From assembly GCA_047921215.1 (NCBI GenBank), contig JBLRWO010000020.1:10157-74156 (forward strand): a DNA stretch of 64,000 nt, in the 5' to 3' direction. Each line of letters begins with the position of its first letter. Position 1 is the first letter of the stretch. Below the pieces are notes generated by a model that saw only the letters and a program-made list of their open reading frames with translations, did no database searches and was not told the origin of the DNA. Below, piece after piece: positions 51,796-61,790 of this stretch. The stretch is from RECM01 sp047921215 (GTDB lineage Bacteria; Bacteroidota; Rhodothermia; Balneolales; Cyclonatronaceae). The position numbers and the translations under genes are program-made.

Positions 51796-52032
51796 ATGAT
51801 TCAAAGCCTTTACCTGGACTTCGGTTTTTTCGGATCCACACTGATCCTGATATTCGTCTTTTTCTGCTTTGTATTCTGGATTGCAGGTATATCAGGGCTG
51901 GCCGATCAGAAACACTCAAAAAATCCGAACCTGAAGATAGTTATGAGTATTTTTGTGCCTCCTTTTCCCATTCTTTGGCTGGTATATGATATGTACCGGC
52001 AAAACAGGCGCCTCAAAGGGAAAGACGTTTAA
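51796..52032 (+). CDS. small membrane protein, function unknown
   Basis: About 78 residues from the ATG at 51796 with two hydrophobic helices (IFVFFCFVFWIAGISGL and IVMSIFVPPFPILWLVYDMY) and a basic C-terminus. A longer frame from a TTG at 51718 would give 104 residues but starts only six bases after der on the opposite strand. No family is recognised. It is convergent with the helicase gene, 57 bases away. Confidence 0.55.
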   Translation: MIQSLYLDFGFFGSTLILIFVFFCFVFWIAGISGLADQKHSKNPNLKIVMSIFVPPFPILWLVYDMYRQNRRLKGKDV

Positions 52033-52089
52033 GCCATTCTGGATTCAACCTGAAAACGGCCTGTTAACTTGACAGGTAAGGGGTGGCCG

Positions 52090-54120
52090 TTATGGCTGTG
52101 TTGATCTGTCGGGCAGTGATGGCTGTTCAGGTAAGGTTGCAGGCTCCTTTGCTTCGACCAGGACCCATGGTTCCAGAATGTTGTCGCCAAAAGATTCAAT
52201 AAACCGGGAAGGTTTCGTAAAAAACTCACCATAAACTGATTGCTGAAGTACGGGATAGGTAATGTAGAGCTGTTCCCGTGCCCGGGTTACAGCGACGTAG
52301 AGCAGGCGGAGCTCTTCATCCAAATCCTCATCCTTTTCAAGGGCATAACCGCTTGGAATAACCCCGTCCAGGCATTGTATAATAAAAACTTGCTCCCACT
52401 CAAGCCCTTTTGCCGAATGTATCGTTGTCAGAACAAGTGGCTGTTCATCTTTCCTGCCGGGTTCTGAATCCACCACCGTTGCATCTATCGGGTCGAGAAC
52501 CAGATCGTCGAGAATCTGCTGGTAGCGGGTGAAATTATTACAGATTCCCGAGAAGGATTCCAGATCTTTGAGCCTTTTGGGGTAATCATCGAATTTTTTT
52601 TCGCATATGGGTTTATAGTACTCAATGATCTTACTTACCGCATCACCCGGAGAGGTATCGCTATGTCCTACAGTTTTAAGCAGTGCAAACAAAACCGACA
52701 GATTTTGTTTGTACTTGCCTGTTACAATTCCGGATTCCAGTATCTGATCGGAGTTCGGATTTGAGTAAATCCAGTCGATCAGTTCTCCAGCCGTTTTGGG
52801 CCCTATTCCATCTACCAGTGTAAGTATTCTGTTCCAGGCAATGGCGTCATTATTATTGACCACAACCCTGAGATGAGCCAGAACGTCCTTAATATGGGCC
52901 GCTTCAGAAAATTTTTGCCCACCGAATTTAACATATGGTATTTTCCTTTTACCCAGTTCAATTTCCAGATCAAAGGAATCGCGGCTGTTTCGGAACAATA
53001 TGGCCACGTCATTTAATGATATGTCCTGTTCACGCAGGTTCAGAATCATCTGGGCTATAAACCGGGATTGCTCCCGTTCATCCGATGCCTTTACCAGGGC
53101 AGGCAGTTCTCCATCCTCCCTGCGGGTATACAGCTTTTTTTCATATTTCTGTTTCGCATATTCCAGGACATTATTGGCCAGTGTAAGTATATTCCCGACC
53201 GACCGGTAATTCTCTTCGAGTCTTATTACCCTGGTGTCCGGATACAAACCGGGAAACTCCATAATATTTTTGTGATCGGCGCCCCTGAATGCATATATAC
53301 TCTGCGCATCGTCGCCAACGGCCATTACATTTTGATGAACCGAACAGAAGAGCTTAACAAGTTCTGCCTGCATGGCGTTAGTGTCCTGATACTCATCAAC
53401 AAGCACATACCGGTTCACGGCAGCAACTTCATTCCTGATGTCGGCATGGGTCTCAAGCAGTTTCAGGGTGTAGACTAACAGGTCATCGAAATCCATGACC
53501 TTGTTCTGGAATTTATACCGGCTGTATACCTCGGCAAGGTGCTCAATACGTTCGATGTGTACCAGGAATTGATCATACCGCGAATCGACTACTTCATGCA
53601 GCGACATTCTCCTGTTAACAGCTGTGCTGATGATGGCAAGCAGCGTGTTTTTATTGGGAAAACGCTGGCTCAGTTTGTTGAATTTAAGTTCCGTACGCAA
53701 CAACTGGAGTACATCGAGGGAATCTGATGTATCAATGATGGTAAAATTATCGGGAAACCCCAGGCGGGATGCGTATTTGTGAAGGACCGTATTGCAGAAA
53801 TAATGGAAGGTACCCCCGCGAATCCGTTGGCAACGGGTGTCAAGAATCGCCGATGCCCTCTCGAGCATTTCGCGTGCTGCCCTGCGGGTGAACGTTAGCA
53901 GCAGTATGGATGCAGGATCCACTCCCGATTCGATCAGCCGGGCCACCCTGTAAACAAGGGTCCGGGTTTTACCTGTGCCCGCCCCCGCAACAACCAGTGC
54001 GGCTCCACGGTCGAACATTACGGCTTCATATTGCTGCACATTCAGCAGTTCGGCGTATTGAATGGTAAAATCGGCAGCGGGTGACCCTTCACCATCCCGT
54101 TGCAGTACGAACTTTTTCAT
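52090..54120 (-). CDS. UvrD/Rep-type DNA helicase
   Basis: A 676-residue superfamily I helicase. Motif I is AGAGTGKTRTL, motif Ia TFTRRAA, motif II VLVDEYQDTN, motif III GDDAQSIYAFRGA, motif IV ENYRSVGNIL, motif V TTIHSAKGLEWE and motif VI LYVAVTRAREQL. Functions include repair and restart of replication. It is close in length to UvrD/PcrA/Rep; the particular role is not decidable by eye. The C-terminus ends in a short low-complexity Pro/Glu tail. There is no nuclease domain. It is transcribed alone from the tdk side. Confidence 0.93.
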   Translation of the reverse strand: MKKFVLQRDGEGSPAADFTIQYAELLNVQQYEAVMFDRGAALVVAGAGTGKTRTLVYRVARLIESGVDPASILLLTFTRRAAREMLERASAILDTRCQRIRGGTFHYFCNTVLHKYASRLGFPDNFTIIDTSDSLDVLQLLRTELKFNKLSQRFPNKNTLLAIISTAVNRRMSLHEVVDSRYDQFLVHIERIEHLAEVYSRYKFQNKVMDFDDLLVYTLKLLETHADIRNEVAAVNRYVLVDEYQDTNAMQAELVKLFCSVHQNVMAVGDDAQSIYAFRGADHKNIMEFPGLYPDTRVIRLEENYRSVGNILTLANNVLEYAKQKYEKKLYTRREDGELPALVKASDEREQSRFIAQMILNLREQDISLNDVAILFRNSRDSFDLEIELGKRKIPYVKFGGQKFSEAAHIKDVLAHLRVVVNNNDAIAWNRILTLVDGIGPKTAGELIDWIYSNPNSDQILESGIVTGKYKQNLSVLFALLKTVGHSDTSPGDAVSKIIEYYKPICEKKFDDYPKRLKDLESFSGICNNFTRYQQILDDLVLDPIDATVVDSEPGRKDEQPLVLTTIHSAKGLEWEQVFIIQCLDGVIPSGYALEKDEDLDEELRLLYVAVTRAREQLYITYPVLQQSVYGEFFTKPSRFIESFGDNILEPWVLVEAKEPATLPEQPSLPDRSTQP

Positions 54121-54401
54121 AACCGGAAATTAGGGATATGTACCGTATATGTAAAATATATATGGTGCCTTTATTGAGCCGGTCTGATGCAGGCCGATCA
54201 CACAAGCAGGTCAGTACATCAGCCCCGCTCAATGCTGATTGTGTTTTTGTGGGTGGATTCTCCTATTTTCAGCACTCTGTTTATGAACTCACTGCAGATA
54301 GCGTTTTACTGAACCCCTGCGGTACATCTAATTTGAAAATACCGCGGTTTTATTGAACCATATTCTGATGAGAACAGCCATGCTCACAAAATTATCCAGC
54401 C

Positions 54402-55058
54402 ATGTTTGATGAACCTGTTGTCCATGCTACCAATGCAGGATGGATTGAGGTGATCTGTGGCGGCATGTTCAGTGGCAAGACCGAAGAGCTTATAAGACGT
54501 GCCAGGCGGGCCCAGATTGCAGGTCAGCGGGTTATCGTTGTAAAACCGGCCATCGACAAACGGTACCATGAGGAGATGGTGGTATCGCACAACGAAAATG
54601 CCCTTCCCGGAACGGTGGCTGAAACGGCCGACCAGATTATACTGCTGGCCGGCAGTGCGCGTGTCGTTTGCATAGATGAAGCCCAGTTTTTTGATAACCG
54701 GCTTGTGGATGTGGCCACCGATCTGGCCAACAGCGGGAAACGCGTTATCATTGCCGGACTCGACATGGACTACATGGGCCGGCCATTTGAACCTATGCCC
54801 CATCTGATGGCTGTAGCGGAATACGTAACCAAGTTGCACGCCATCTGCGCGGAAAGTGGCATGATTGCCAATTTCTCTCAACGCATCGTAGACAGCAGCA
54901 GCCGTATTCTGGTGGGAGAAGCCGATGCCTATGAACCCCGGGCCAGGCAATGTTTCCGGCCTCCTCTCGATGAACGTCGGGGCACCCCCCTCAAAAAGAT
55001 CCAGAACACGCAAAGACAGACAAAAGACAAAGAACAGAAATCTGAACCAGATCATTGA
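54402..55058 (+). CDS. tdk: thymidine kinase
   Basis: Type II thymidine kinase for salvage of thymidine. The 218-residue protein has the P-loop GGMFSGKTEELIRRARRA, the Walker-B-like VCIDEAQFFD and the lid segment GLDMDYMGRPF. The usual four zinc Cys of the family are reduced (LHAICAESG and a few others), so zinc binding may be altered. A long open frame exists on the opposite strand but is only a shadow. It is followed after three bases by the nucleoside transporter, making a salvage pair. Confidence 0.93.
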   Translation: MFDEPVVHATNAGWIEVICGGMFSGKTEELIRRARRAQIAGQRVIVVKPAIDKRYHEEMVVSHNENALPGTVAETADQIILLAGSARVVCIDEAQFFDNRLVDVATDLANSGKRVIIAGLDMDYMGRPFEPMPHLMAVAEYVTKLHAICAESGMIANFSQRIVDSSSRILVGEADAYEPRARQCFRPPLDERRGTPLKKIQNTQRQTKDKEQKSEPDH

Positions 55059-55061
55059 CAA

Positions 55062-56393
55062 ATGGATTTATTACGCGGACTGTTGGGAATGGCCTTCCTT
55101 ATCGGGCTGGCACTGGCCTTTAGCAATAACCGGCGGGCGGTCAGCTGGCGGCTGGTCGGCATAGGTATCGGTATACAGGTAACTCTTGCCCTTTTTATTC
55201 TAAAAGGACGCTATATGGCCGAGTTTTTCGCGCCGTTGGGCTGGCCAAAAGATGCCTTCAGTTTTTTGTCATCACTGTTTGTACGGCTGCTTGATTTTAC
55301 CATAGAAGGTGCCCGCTTCATTTTCGGTGATCTGGCCCTGAGCCCTGGACAGGATGGCAGCCTTGGTTTCTTTTTTGCATTTCAAATCCTTCCCACCATC
55401 GTATTTTTCGCCTCGATTACAACCATTCTCTATCATTACGGGATTCTTCAGTTTGTGGTAAAGATCATGGCCCGTGGTATGCAGAAACTGATGGGAATAT
55501 CGGGAGCCGAATCACTTTCTGTTATTGCAAATATTTTTGTTGGACAGACCGAGGCTCCGCTCATTATCAAGCCCTACATCGAGAAGATGACCAAATCGGA
55601 ACTTCTGGCGGTTATGACGGGTGGTATGGCAACCATTGCCGGTGGCATTATGGCGGCTTACATTCAGATGCTGGGCGATTCCTATGCCCAGTCGCACGAG
55701 CTGGCACTTGAAGTCGGAAGACAGTTATTTGCCGAGCATTTGCTGGGTGCCAGCGTAATGGCCGCCCCGGCTGCACTGGTAATTGCCAAAATTCTCTATC
55801 CTGAAACTGCCACACCGGTAACGGCCGGTGAAGTCAAGATTGAAGTCGAGAAAAAAGATGCCAACGGAATTGATGCAGCGGCAAGCGGTGCTGCCGAAGG
55901 TCTGCGACTGGCGCTCAATGTTGGTGCCATGCTGCTCGCGTTCATTGCAATACTTGCCATGTTTAACAGCATGCTTGCATGGGCCGGCGATGTGACCGGG
56001 CTTACCAGTGTTGCTCCCGACTTTGATCTGTCTATTCAAACACTGCTTGGATACCTGTTTTCACCCCTGGCATTCATTATTGGCATACCATGGGAAGATT
56101 CTCTTCAGGTGGGTTCACTAATCGGCACAAAAATCGTGCTCACCGAATTTATAGCCTACATCGAACTGTCGCAACTTGTACTCGAACAGGTTCTCACCGA
56201 AAAAACCATATTTATGGCAACCTTTGCACTTTGTGGTTTTGCCAATTTTGCATCGATTGCCATCCAGATTGGCGGAATTGGAGGGCTGGCTCCATCCCGG
56301 AAGAGTGAACTCGCTCAGTTCGGCCTGAAAGCGGTGCTGGCTGGTACCCTTGCCAACCTGATGACTGCAACCATAGCCGGAGTTCTCTATTGA
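55062..56393 (+). CDS. nupC: concentrative nucleoside transporter (NupC/CNT family)
   Basis: A 443-residue sodium- or proton-coupled nucleoside uptake carrier. It has about 10 hydrophobic helices, an early cytoplasmic loop, GISGAESLSVIANIFVGQTEAPL (the CNT signature with the ExxxxxxxNxFVGQTEAPL core), and GGMATIAGGIMAAYIQML and FALCGFANFASIAIQIGGIG near the C-terminus. A charged linker (EVEKKDANGID) lies near residue 265. The gene starts three bases after tdk, so uptake and phosphorylation of thymidine are coupled. Confidence 0.93.
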   Translation: MDLLRGLLGMAFLIGLALAFSNNRRAVSWRLVGIGIGIQVTLALFILKGRYMAEFFAPLGWPKDAFSFLSSLFVRLLDFTIEGARFIFGDLALSPGQDGSLGFFFAFQILPTIVFFASITTILYHYGILQFVVKIMARGMQKLMGISGAESLSVIANIFVGQTEAPLIIKPYIEKMTKSELLAVMTGGMATIAGGIMAAYIQMLGDSYAQSHELALEVGRQLFAEHLLGASVMAAPAALVIAKILYPETATPVTAGEVKIEVEKKDANGIDAAASGAAEGLRLALNVGAMLLAFIAILAMFNSMLAWAGDVTGLTSVAPDFDLSIQTLLGYLFSPLAFIIGIPWEDSLQVGSLIGTKIVLTEFIAYIELSQLVLEQVLTEKTIFMATFALCGFANFASIAIQIGGIGGLAPSRKSELAQFGLKAVLAGTLANLMTATIAGVLY

Positions 56394-56426
56394 AAAACCC
56401 TGTTAGCGCAGCAGTTTTCTAATCAA

Positions 56427-56462
56427 TGAATAACGGTTATTCACCAATAAGTATCATACTTA
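56427..56462. repeat. two adjacent palindromes
   Basis: TGAATAAC-G-GTTATTCA (56427-56443) and TAAGTAT-C-ATACTTA (56448-56462), each perfect with a one-base centre and five bases between. They lie in the 180-base gap between nupC and the first parvulin gene. Neither is followed by a T run long enough for a terminator, so they may be operators. Confidence 0.65.
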
Positions 56463-56573
56463 TAAAAAGGGCTTTTCGTTGAGAAAGTGCCATTATTTAT
56501 AAACGGCAGCAGTTCGTATTTTAGGCAGCTATAGAACTTTTTTACTATTAACCATATTAATCAAAGATTATTC

Positions 56574-58538
56574 ATGGAAGGCAGAACTATAAAAGCAGCA
56601 CTATTGCTTGCATTCTCATTTTTAATGTTTACATCCTGTTCATCTGTCTGGAATTCAGCTGATAAGGATACGGCACAGACCGTTGCCATGGTCGACGGGG
56701 AAACAGTCTCCTGGCAGGAACTGATTCAGAATTATCAGCGTAATCCAGCCGAAGCTGACTCTGCCGAAGCAATAGACATCGATGAACTTACGGGTTTTCT
56801 TGACCTGTATGTAGATTACAAAGCCAAACTGGCTGCTGCCAGGGATGGCGGGTATTTTGAGGATGAAGCCATTACCAGCGAGCTCAGACAATATGAAATG
56901 CAATCGGTCTACCCCTATTGGATGGAGAACAAGATAAAGGATGAACTTTTACATGAATTGATGGAACGTTCTTCCGAACAGATCCATGCCTCCCATATCC
57001 TGATCCGGGTCGATCAGGATCCCACCCCCGGCGATACGCTCAATGCCTGGAACAAACTGATGGAAGCACGCGAGCGTTTCCTGGCCGGTGAAGATTTCGA
57101 CGAGCTGGCACTTGAATACTCCAGTTCAGACCGGGGCCGCAGTATGGGTGGCGATATCGGTTTCTTCAGCGCCGGACGAACTGTTAAAGAGTTTGAGGAT
57201 GTTGCCTATAATACCCCCCTGAACGAGGTATCCATGCCATTCAGAACCCGTTTTGGGTATCACATGCTCTATGTGAAAGAGCGCAGACAAAAAGAGCCTG
57301 AAAAACTTTTTTCGCACATTTACTTTGAAGGCGATGCCAATGTCCAGGTAACCCTCGATCGTGCAAATGATGTTGTACAGCGTATTAAGGAAGGTGCATC
57401 ATGGTCAGAAATGGTCAAGGAGTACTCAGTCGACACCTCATCCATACCACGCGATGGTCAGATCGGATGGATACAACCGGGTCAATATGCCGCCAGATTC
57501 GACTCCACCATCATGGCATTGAAGAATCCCGGCGATATTACCACCGGTTTTCAGAGCGAGTACGGTGTTCATATTGTGAAGCTCGACTCCATAAGAACCT
57601 ATCAGGATGATACTCAGCTACGCGCTGAGCTGGAGGATTTGCTGACGAACTTACCCCGATACCGGAACACCAAAGGAACGGCGCTGCAACAGGTAAAAAC
57701 GGCCGGCAATGCCAGGTTTCATATTGAGACCAGGGATCATATCTCCAACACGGTTACCGGCACTCCCGGCGTATCGTTTGACAATCTGGAATGGGATGAG
57801 GGATTTGAGGCCAAGCCCTTATTTACCATAGACGGGATCACCTACACAGTGTCCGACTATTTTGAGTGGCTCGGTAAGCGCTGGGAGCAGGAACAGACCC
57901 GCATCTACCGTCATAGCCTTGCCGATGAATTTGCCGATGCCATGGCCGAAAATCATGTTCTTGAGATCACAAAACGTGAATTTCCTGCTTTCGCCAGGCT
58001 GAGCGAACAATATCTTGATGGTCTGGCAGTATTCAAGATCACGGAGGATTCGGTCTGGAATTATGCTGCTATTGACACAGCAGCCCTGGAGCGGCTCTAT
58101 GAGGAACAACCCGATCGCTACCAATTTGAGCGCCGATATGAATTCTACCGGTTTTCCGCAGCTCACGACTCTGTAATCAATAAAGGAATTGACAAGTATA
58201 ACAGCGGTGTTGCGGTCGACAGTCTTATCGGTAACATTCAGGGGCTCACCATCCGCCGGGATATCATAACCAATCTGGATGAACATCCGTTAACTCTGCT
58301 TGCCAATCTTGATGAGGGTGAATACACCGAACCATATACCTTTCGGGCACGGCGCAATCTTCTTTTACTTAAGACCATACATGAGCCCCGGCAGATGACA
58401 TTTGATGAAGCCTACCACAGGCTTGTGTCGGACTACCAGCCTGTTCGTGAGCAGGAATGGTTACAGGCGCTCAGACAACGATACTCCGTCAAAACTTACC
58501 CCGAAAAATTGCAAAAAATTGCTTCTGAACGCCTATAG
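56574..58538 (+). CDS. parvulin-type peptidyl-prolyl isomerase lipoprotein (PpiC domains)
   Basis: A 654-residue lipoprotein. The signal ends in a lipobox (LMFTSC, Cys at about residue 22). Two parvulin domains are visible: IHASHILIRVD with GGDIGFFSAG and FRTRFGYHMLYV (about 138-245), and LFSHIYFEG with DGQIGWIQPG and FQSEYGVHIVKL (about 250-350). The rest is a helical chaperone-like region. It probably helps outer-membrane protein folding in the periplasm. It overlaps the next lipoprotein gene and starts a block of three parvulin-like genes followed by moxR. Confidence 0.88.
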   Translation: MEGRTIKAALLLAFSFLMFTSCSSVWNSADKDTAQTVAMVDGETVSWQELIQNYQRNPAEADSAEAIDIDELTGFLDLYVDYKAKLAAARDGGYFEDEAITSELRQYEMQSVYPYWMENKIKDELLHELMERSSEQIHASHILIRVDQDPTPGDTLNAWNKLMEARERFLAGEDFDELALEYSSSDRGRSMGGDIGFFSAGRTVKEFEDVAYNTPLNEVSMPFRTRFGYHMLYVKERRQKEPEKLFSHIYFEGDANVQVTLDRANDVVQRIKEGASWSEMVKEYSVDTSSIPRDGQIGWIQPGQYAARFDSTIMALKNPGDITTGFQSEYGVHIVKLDSIRTYQDDTQLRAELEDLLTNLPRYRNTKGTALQQVKTAGNARFHIETRDHISNTVTGTPGVSFDNLEWDEGFEAKPLFTIDGITYTVSDYFEWLGKRWEQEQTRIYRHSLADEFADAMAENHVLEITKREFPAFARLSEQYLDGLAVFKITEDSVWNYAAIDTAALERLYEEQPDRYQFERRYEFYRFSAAHDSVINKGIDKYNSGVAVDSLIGNIQGLTIRRDIITNLDEHPLTLLANLDEGEYTEPYTFRARRNLLLLKTIHEPRQMTFDEAYHRLVSDYQPVREQEWLQALRQRYSVKTYPEKLQKIASERL

Positions 58539-59391
58539 ATTTGGATTTTTCACGGTCATGATCTCAGGTCTGCTGTTATCATGCAAGCCTGAGATCGCCC
58601 AAACCGATGGTGAGATCATCGCACGTGTTGGCGAATCCAGGTTATACCTGAACGAAGCACTGTACCAGATACCCTCCCTGTTGCTTGAGCAGGATTCGCT
58701 TGCGGCCATTGAGAACTACAGAAACAACTGGGTTCGCCGGGAGTTGCTACACCAGGAAGCACTGCGTCTTGGGCTCGACAAAAATCCGTCAATTACACGT
58801 ATGATCAATACCTCAGTGCAAGACATCCTGTCGCAGTCGCTTATCGATCATATGATAAGCCAGTCAGGTGATATTCAGGTATCGCGTCAGGAAACGGTAA
58901 CTTACTATGAATCGCACAAAGACCAGTTCAAACTCGATGAACCGCATGTCCGGTTCCGGCATCTGATTGCGGAACGTATGCAGGATGCTGAAAATGCCCG
59001 TCAAGATCTGCTCAGGGGCATCAGCTGGGACGATGTTGTTGAAAAGTACGCCGTAAACAAGCAGGATGCGGTCAGGGATGCTTCTGTTTTTCATCCGTTA
59101 TCGCTGAGCCTTGTTAATGCACCGCCGCTTGACCAGTTTATACGAAGAATGGGGATAAATGAAATTTCCCCAATACAACGGATCGGAACACGTTATCAAT
59201 TCGTTCAGCTGATCGAAAGGAAGAGTGAAGGCGAACTGCCCGATCTGACCTGGATACTGGATCAGGTAGAAGACTGGCTGCTGCTCGACAAAAAGCGCAG
59301 GCTGGTATCTTCCTACGAACAACAATTAATAAGACGGGCTCAGGCCAATAAAGAAATACATATTCCCGATATCAACCTCACAGATCAGTAA
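58519..59391 (+). CDS. second parvulin-like lipoprotein, TTG start
   Basis: A protein of about 290 residues. The signal peptide ends in LLLSC, and the best start is TTG at 58519 (then LLNAYRFGFFTVMISGLLLSC), which overlaps the stop of the previous gene by 20 bases. The ATG at 58558 gives only eight residues before the Cys. A SurA_N-like helical domain (RVGESRLYLNEALYQIPSLL) is followed by a partly degenerate parvulin domain (VRFRHLIAERMQD). The stop abuts the surA start (TAAATG), so it is translationally coupled. Function as a periplasmic chaperone is inference. Confidence 0.78.
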   Translation: MLLNAYRFGFFTVMISGLLLSCKPEIAQTDGEIIARVGESRLYLNEALYQIPSLLLEQDSLAAIENYRNNWVRRELLHQEALRLGLDKNPSITRMINTSVQDILSQSLIDHMISQSGDIQVSRQETVTYYESHKDQFKLDEPHVRFRHLIAERMQDAENARQDLLRGISWDDVVEKYAVNKQDAVRDASVFHPLSLSLVNAPPLDQFIRRMGINEISPIQRIGTRYQFVQLIERKSEGELPDLTWILDQVEDWLLLDKKRRLVSSYEQQLIRRAQANKEIHIPDINLTDQ

Positions 59392-60753
59392 ATGACACAT
59401 AAGCTCATCCTAACAATTTCAGTGCGCCTTGTTTTACCACTTTTGGCGGTAATCATTCTTTCTTCTGCGCTACAGGCCAGGCAAGCCAGGGTATCGGATC
59501 AGATAGTAGCCGTGGTTAACCAGAACATTATCCTGAAATCGGAAGTTGACGATCGTCTGCGTGAATTTCTCTCGGTTAACCAACAGGTACCCTACACAGA
59601 GAATCTGTGGTATGAGATGCTCGAATCGATGGTCGACAATTTTGTTCTATTCGAGCAGGCTAAAATCGACTCGATTATAGTCAGCGACGATATGGTTAAC
59701 CGGCAGCTCGATCAGAGAATCCGCCAGCTTGTACAGCAACTTGGCAGCGAATCTGAACTGGAAGCGATGATGGGACGAAGTATCCCCCAGATTCGCCAGG
59801 AATACCGCAGCCAGTTCAGACAGGAAATAATGGTTGAAAGGCTTCGTGAACTGCAACGCAGTAAAATCAGAATAACCCGGCCCGAAGTTTTGGAATTCTT
59901 CAATACCATACCTGCGGATTCCCTGCCAGTGATTCCTGAAACTGTGGAACTTGCCCAGATTGTCTCCATACCGCCACCGCTTGCCGAAGCCAGGTCTCTT
60001 GCATACAACAAGGCAGTTGCACTTCGTGACTCCATACTCAACCACGGTGCTTCGATCGAAGAACTGGCACGCAAACACAGCGATGGTCCGTCCGGTCCGG
60101 ATGGCGGCCTGTTGCCGATGATGCCCATGAGCGATCTTGTTGCCGAATTTTCGGCTGCGGCCGCGGCGCTCGAACCCGGGGGTATATCGGAGGTGGTGGA
60201 AACCGAATTTGGATTTCACATAATCCGGCTCAACCGACGGGTTGGCGACAGAATCGAAACCAACCATATTCTTATACAGGTTTCAGAGGATCAGCTTGAT
60301 GAACGTTTTTCGATAAACCTGCTGGAAACCCTTCGCGACAGTGTGCTGACCCATGGTGCGAGTTTCAGTGCACTGGCACGCCGGCACTCTGATGACAAAC
60401 TGACTGCACCTGCCGGAGGGCGCCTTATTAATCCACAAACCGGGGAGCGGCGAATAGTTTTAAACCAGCTCGATCCTGCACTGTACCGCATAGTACTGCT
60501 CCTTGAAGAACCCGGAGATATCAGTCCTCCCAGGGCCTTCAATATAGACGGAGACCGGAAACGGGCACACCGGATCGTGCAGCTTCTGAACCGTGTACCC
60601 GAGCACAAAGCCAATCTGAGACAGGACTACGATCTGATTGAACGAATTGCACTCAGTCAGAAACAGGCGAGGGAACTTGCCAGCTGGCTAACCAGGTTGC
60701 GTGAAGATATCTATGTTGAATACAAGATCACCAATCCTTATGCCAGCCGATGA
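59392..60753 (+). CDS. surA: periplasmic chaperone / peptidyl-prolyl isomerase SurA
   Basis: A 453-residue periplasmic chaperone. It has a signal peptide (about 1-30), a SurA_N domain (QIVAVVNQNIILKSEVDDRL) and two parvulin domains: VELAQIVSIPPP with DGGLLPMMPM and TEFGFHIIRL; NHILIQVSEDQL with GGRLINPQTG. It escorts outer-membrane proteins to the BAM complex. It begins directly at the stop of the preceding gene and ends overlapping the MoxR start (ATGA), so all four are translated in series. Confidence 0.92.
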   Translation: MTHKLILTISVRLVLPLLAVIILSSALQARQARVSDQIVAVVNQNIILKSEVDDRLREFLSVNQQVPYTENLWYEMLESMVDNFVLFEQAKIDSIIVSDDMVNRQLDQRIRQLVQQLGSESELEAMMGRSIPQIRQEYRSQFRQEIMVERLRELQRSKIRITRPEVLEFFNTIPADSLPVIPETVELAQIVSIPPPLAEARSLAYNKAVALRDSILNHGASIEELARKHSDGPSGPDGGLLPMMPMSDLVAEFSAAAAALEPGGISEVVETEFGFHIIRLNRRVGDRIETNHILIQVSEDQLDERFSINLLETLRDSVLTHGASFSALARRHSDDKLTAPAGGRLINPQTGERRIVLNQLDPALYRIVLLLEEPGDISPPRAFNIDGDRKRAHRIVQLLNRVPEHKANLRQDYDLIERIALSQKQARELASWLTRLREDIYVEYKITNPYASR

Positions 60754-61766
60754 GCGGAACTGAAGAACCTATGGAGAGCATCCCAAAAACCACCGAAAAA
60801 ACCGCTGCCGATTTTTACAGCCACTTCGGCGACCTCAGAACTGAAATTGCCAAAGTGGTTGTGGGCCAGCAGGATATCGTGGATCAACTGCTGATATCAC
60901 TCTTTTCAAAAGGACATTGTGTTCTTGTGGGTGTGCCGGGTCTGGCCAAAACCCTGCTCATACGAACCTTGTCGGAGACACTGAACCTGGCTTTCAGCCG
61001 TATACAGTTCACACCCGACCTGATGCCGGGCGACATTACCGGTACTGAAATTATTGAAGAGGATATGCAGACAGGCCACAAAAAGTTTAAATTTTTCAAG
61101 GGCCCCATTTTTGCCAATATCATATTGGCTGATGAGATAAACCGGACTCCGCCAAAAACACAGGCCGCTCTTCTCGAAGCCATGCAGGAACATCATGTAA
61201 CGGCTGCAGGCACCACCTACAAGCTGGACAAGCCCTTCTTTGTGCTGGCAACGCAGAATCCGATTGAGCAGGAAGGAACCTACCCCCTGCCGGAAGCACA
61301 GCTCGACCGGTTTATGTTCAATCTCTGGCTCGATTACCCCTCATTTGACGAGGAAATGGATATCGTAAGCCGAACCACCTCCGCCAATATAACAGAGGTG
61401 CGGCAGATTCTGACAGCCGATCAGATTATTGAGTATCAGAATCTGACCCGCGAGGTCCCTGTTCCCGAAAATGTTCTCAATTATGCGGTGAAACTGGTAA
61501 ACATGACCAGGCCGGCTGCACAGAACACCCCCGAGTTCATCAGGCAATACATCACCTGGGGTGCCGGTCCCAGGGCCTCACAGTACCTTATACTCGGCGG
61601 AAAAACCAGAGCACTGTCAAAAGGACGCTTCAATGTTACCGAAGAAGATATACGCAGCCTGGCCATACCTGTTCTGAGGCACAGAATCGTCAACAACTAC
61701 GCAGCTGAAGCAGAAGGATTTACCACCGAAAAACTGATTCACAAGCTGCTTGACCACACCGGATAA
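60750..61766 (+). CDS. MoxR-family AAA+ ATPase
   Basis: A 338-residue AAA+ chaperone. Walker A is GVPGLAKTLL (about 52-61), Walker B ILADEINRTPPKTQAALLEAMQE and sensor 1 is in FVLATQNPIEQEG. The LPEAQLDRFMF arginine-finger segment is also present. MoxR ATPases act with von Willebrand A (VWA) proteins on envelope complexes or metalloenzyme activation; the next gene encodes such a protein. The start overlaps the surA stop by four bases. A phosphoprotein-binding or Ca-linked role cannot be decided. Confidence 0.95.
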   Translation: MSGTEEPMESIPKTTEKTAADFYSHFGDLRTEIAKVVVGQQDIVDQLLISLFSKGHCVLVGVPGLAKTLLIRTLSETLNLAFSRIQFTPDLMPGDITGTEIIEEDMQTGHKKFKFFKGPIFANIILADEINRTPPKTQAALLEAMQEHHVTAAGTTYKLDKPFFVLATQNPIEQEGTYPLPEAQLDRFMFNLWLDYPSFDEEMDIVSRTTSANITEVRQILTADQIIEYQNLTREVPVPENVLNYAVKLVNMTRPAAQNTPEFIRQYITWGAGPRASQYLILGGKTRALSKGRFNVTEEDIRSLAIPVLRHRIVNNYAAEAEGFTTEKLIHKLLDHTG

Positions 61767-61790
61767 TTTTCACCCAGAACCGACCATAAA

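Noticed and set aside
54121..54401. The 280-base gap between the helicase and tdk as a tRNA or small RNA site
   Set aside because: Only a weak nine-pair A/T-rich hairpin near 54139-54165 is seen; no cloverleaf, terminator or ORF.
54384..55061. 225-codon minus-strand ORF
   Set aside because: It is the shadow of thymidine kinase; the plus-strand frame has all kinase motifs.
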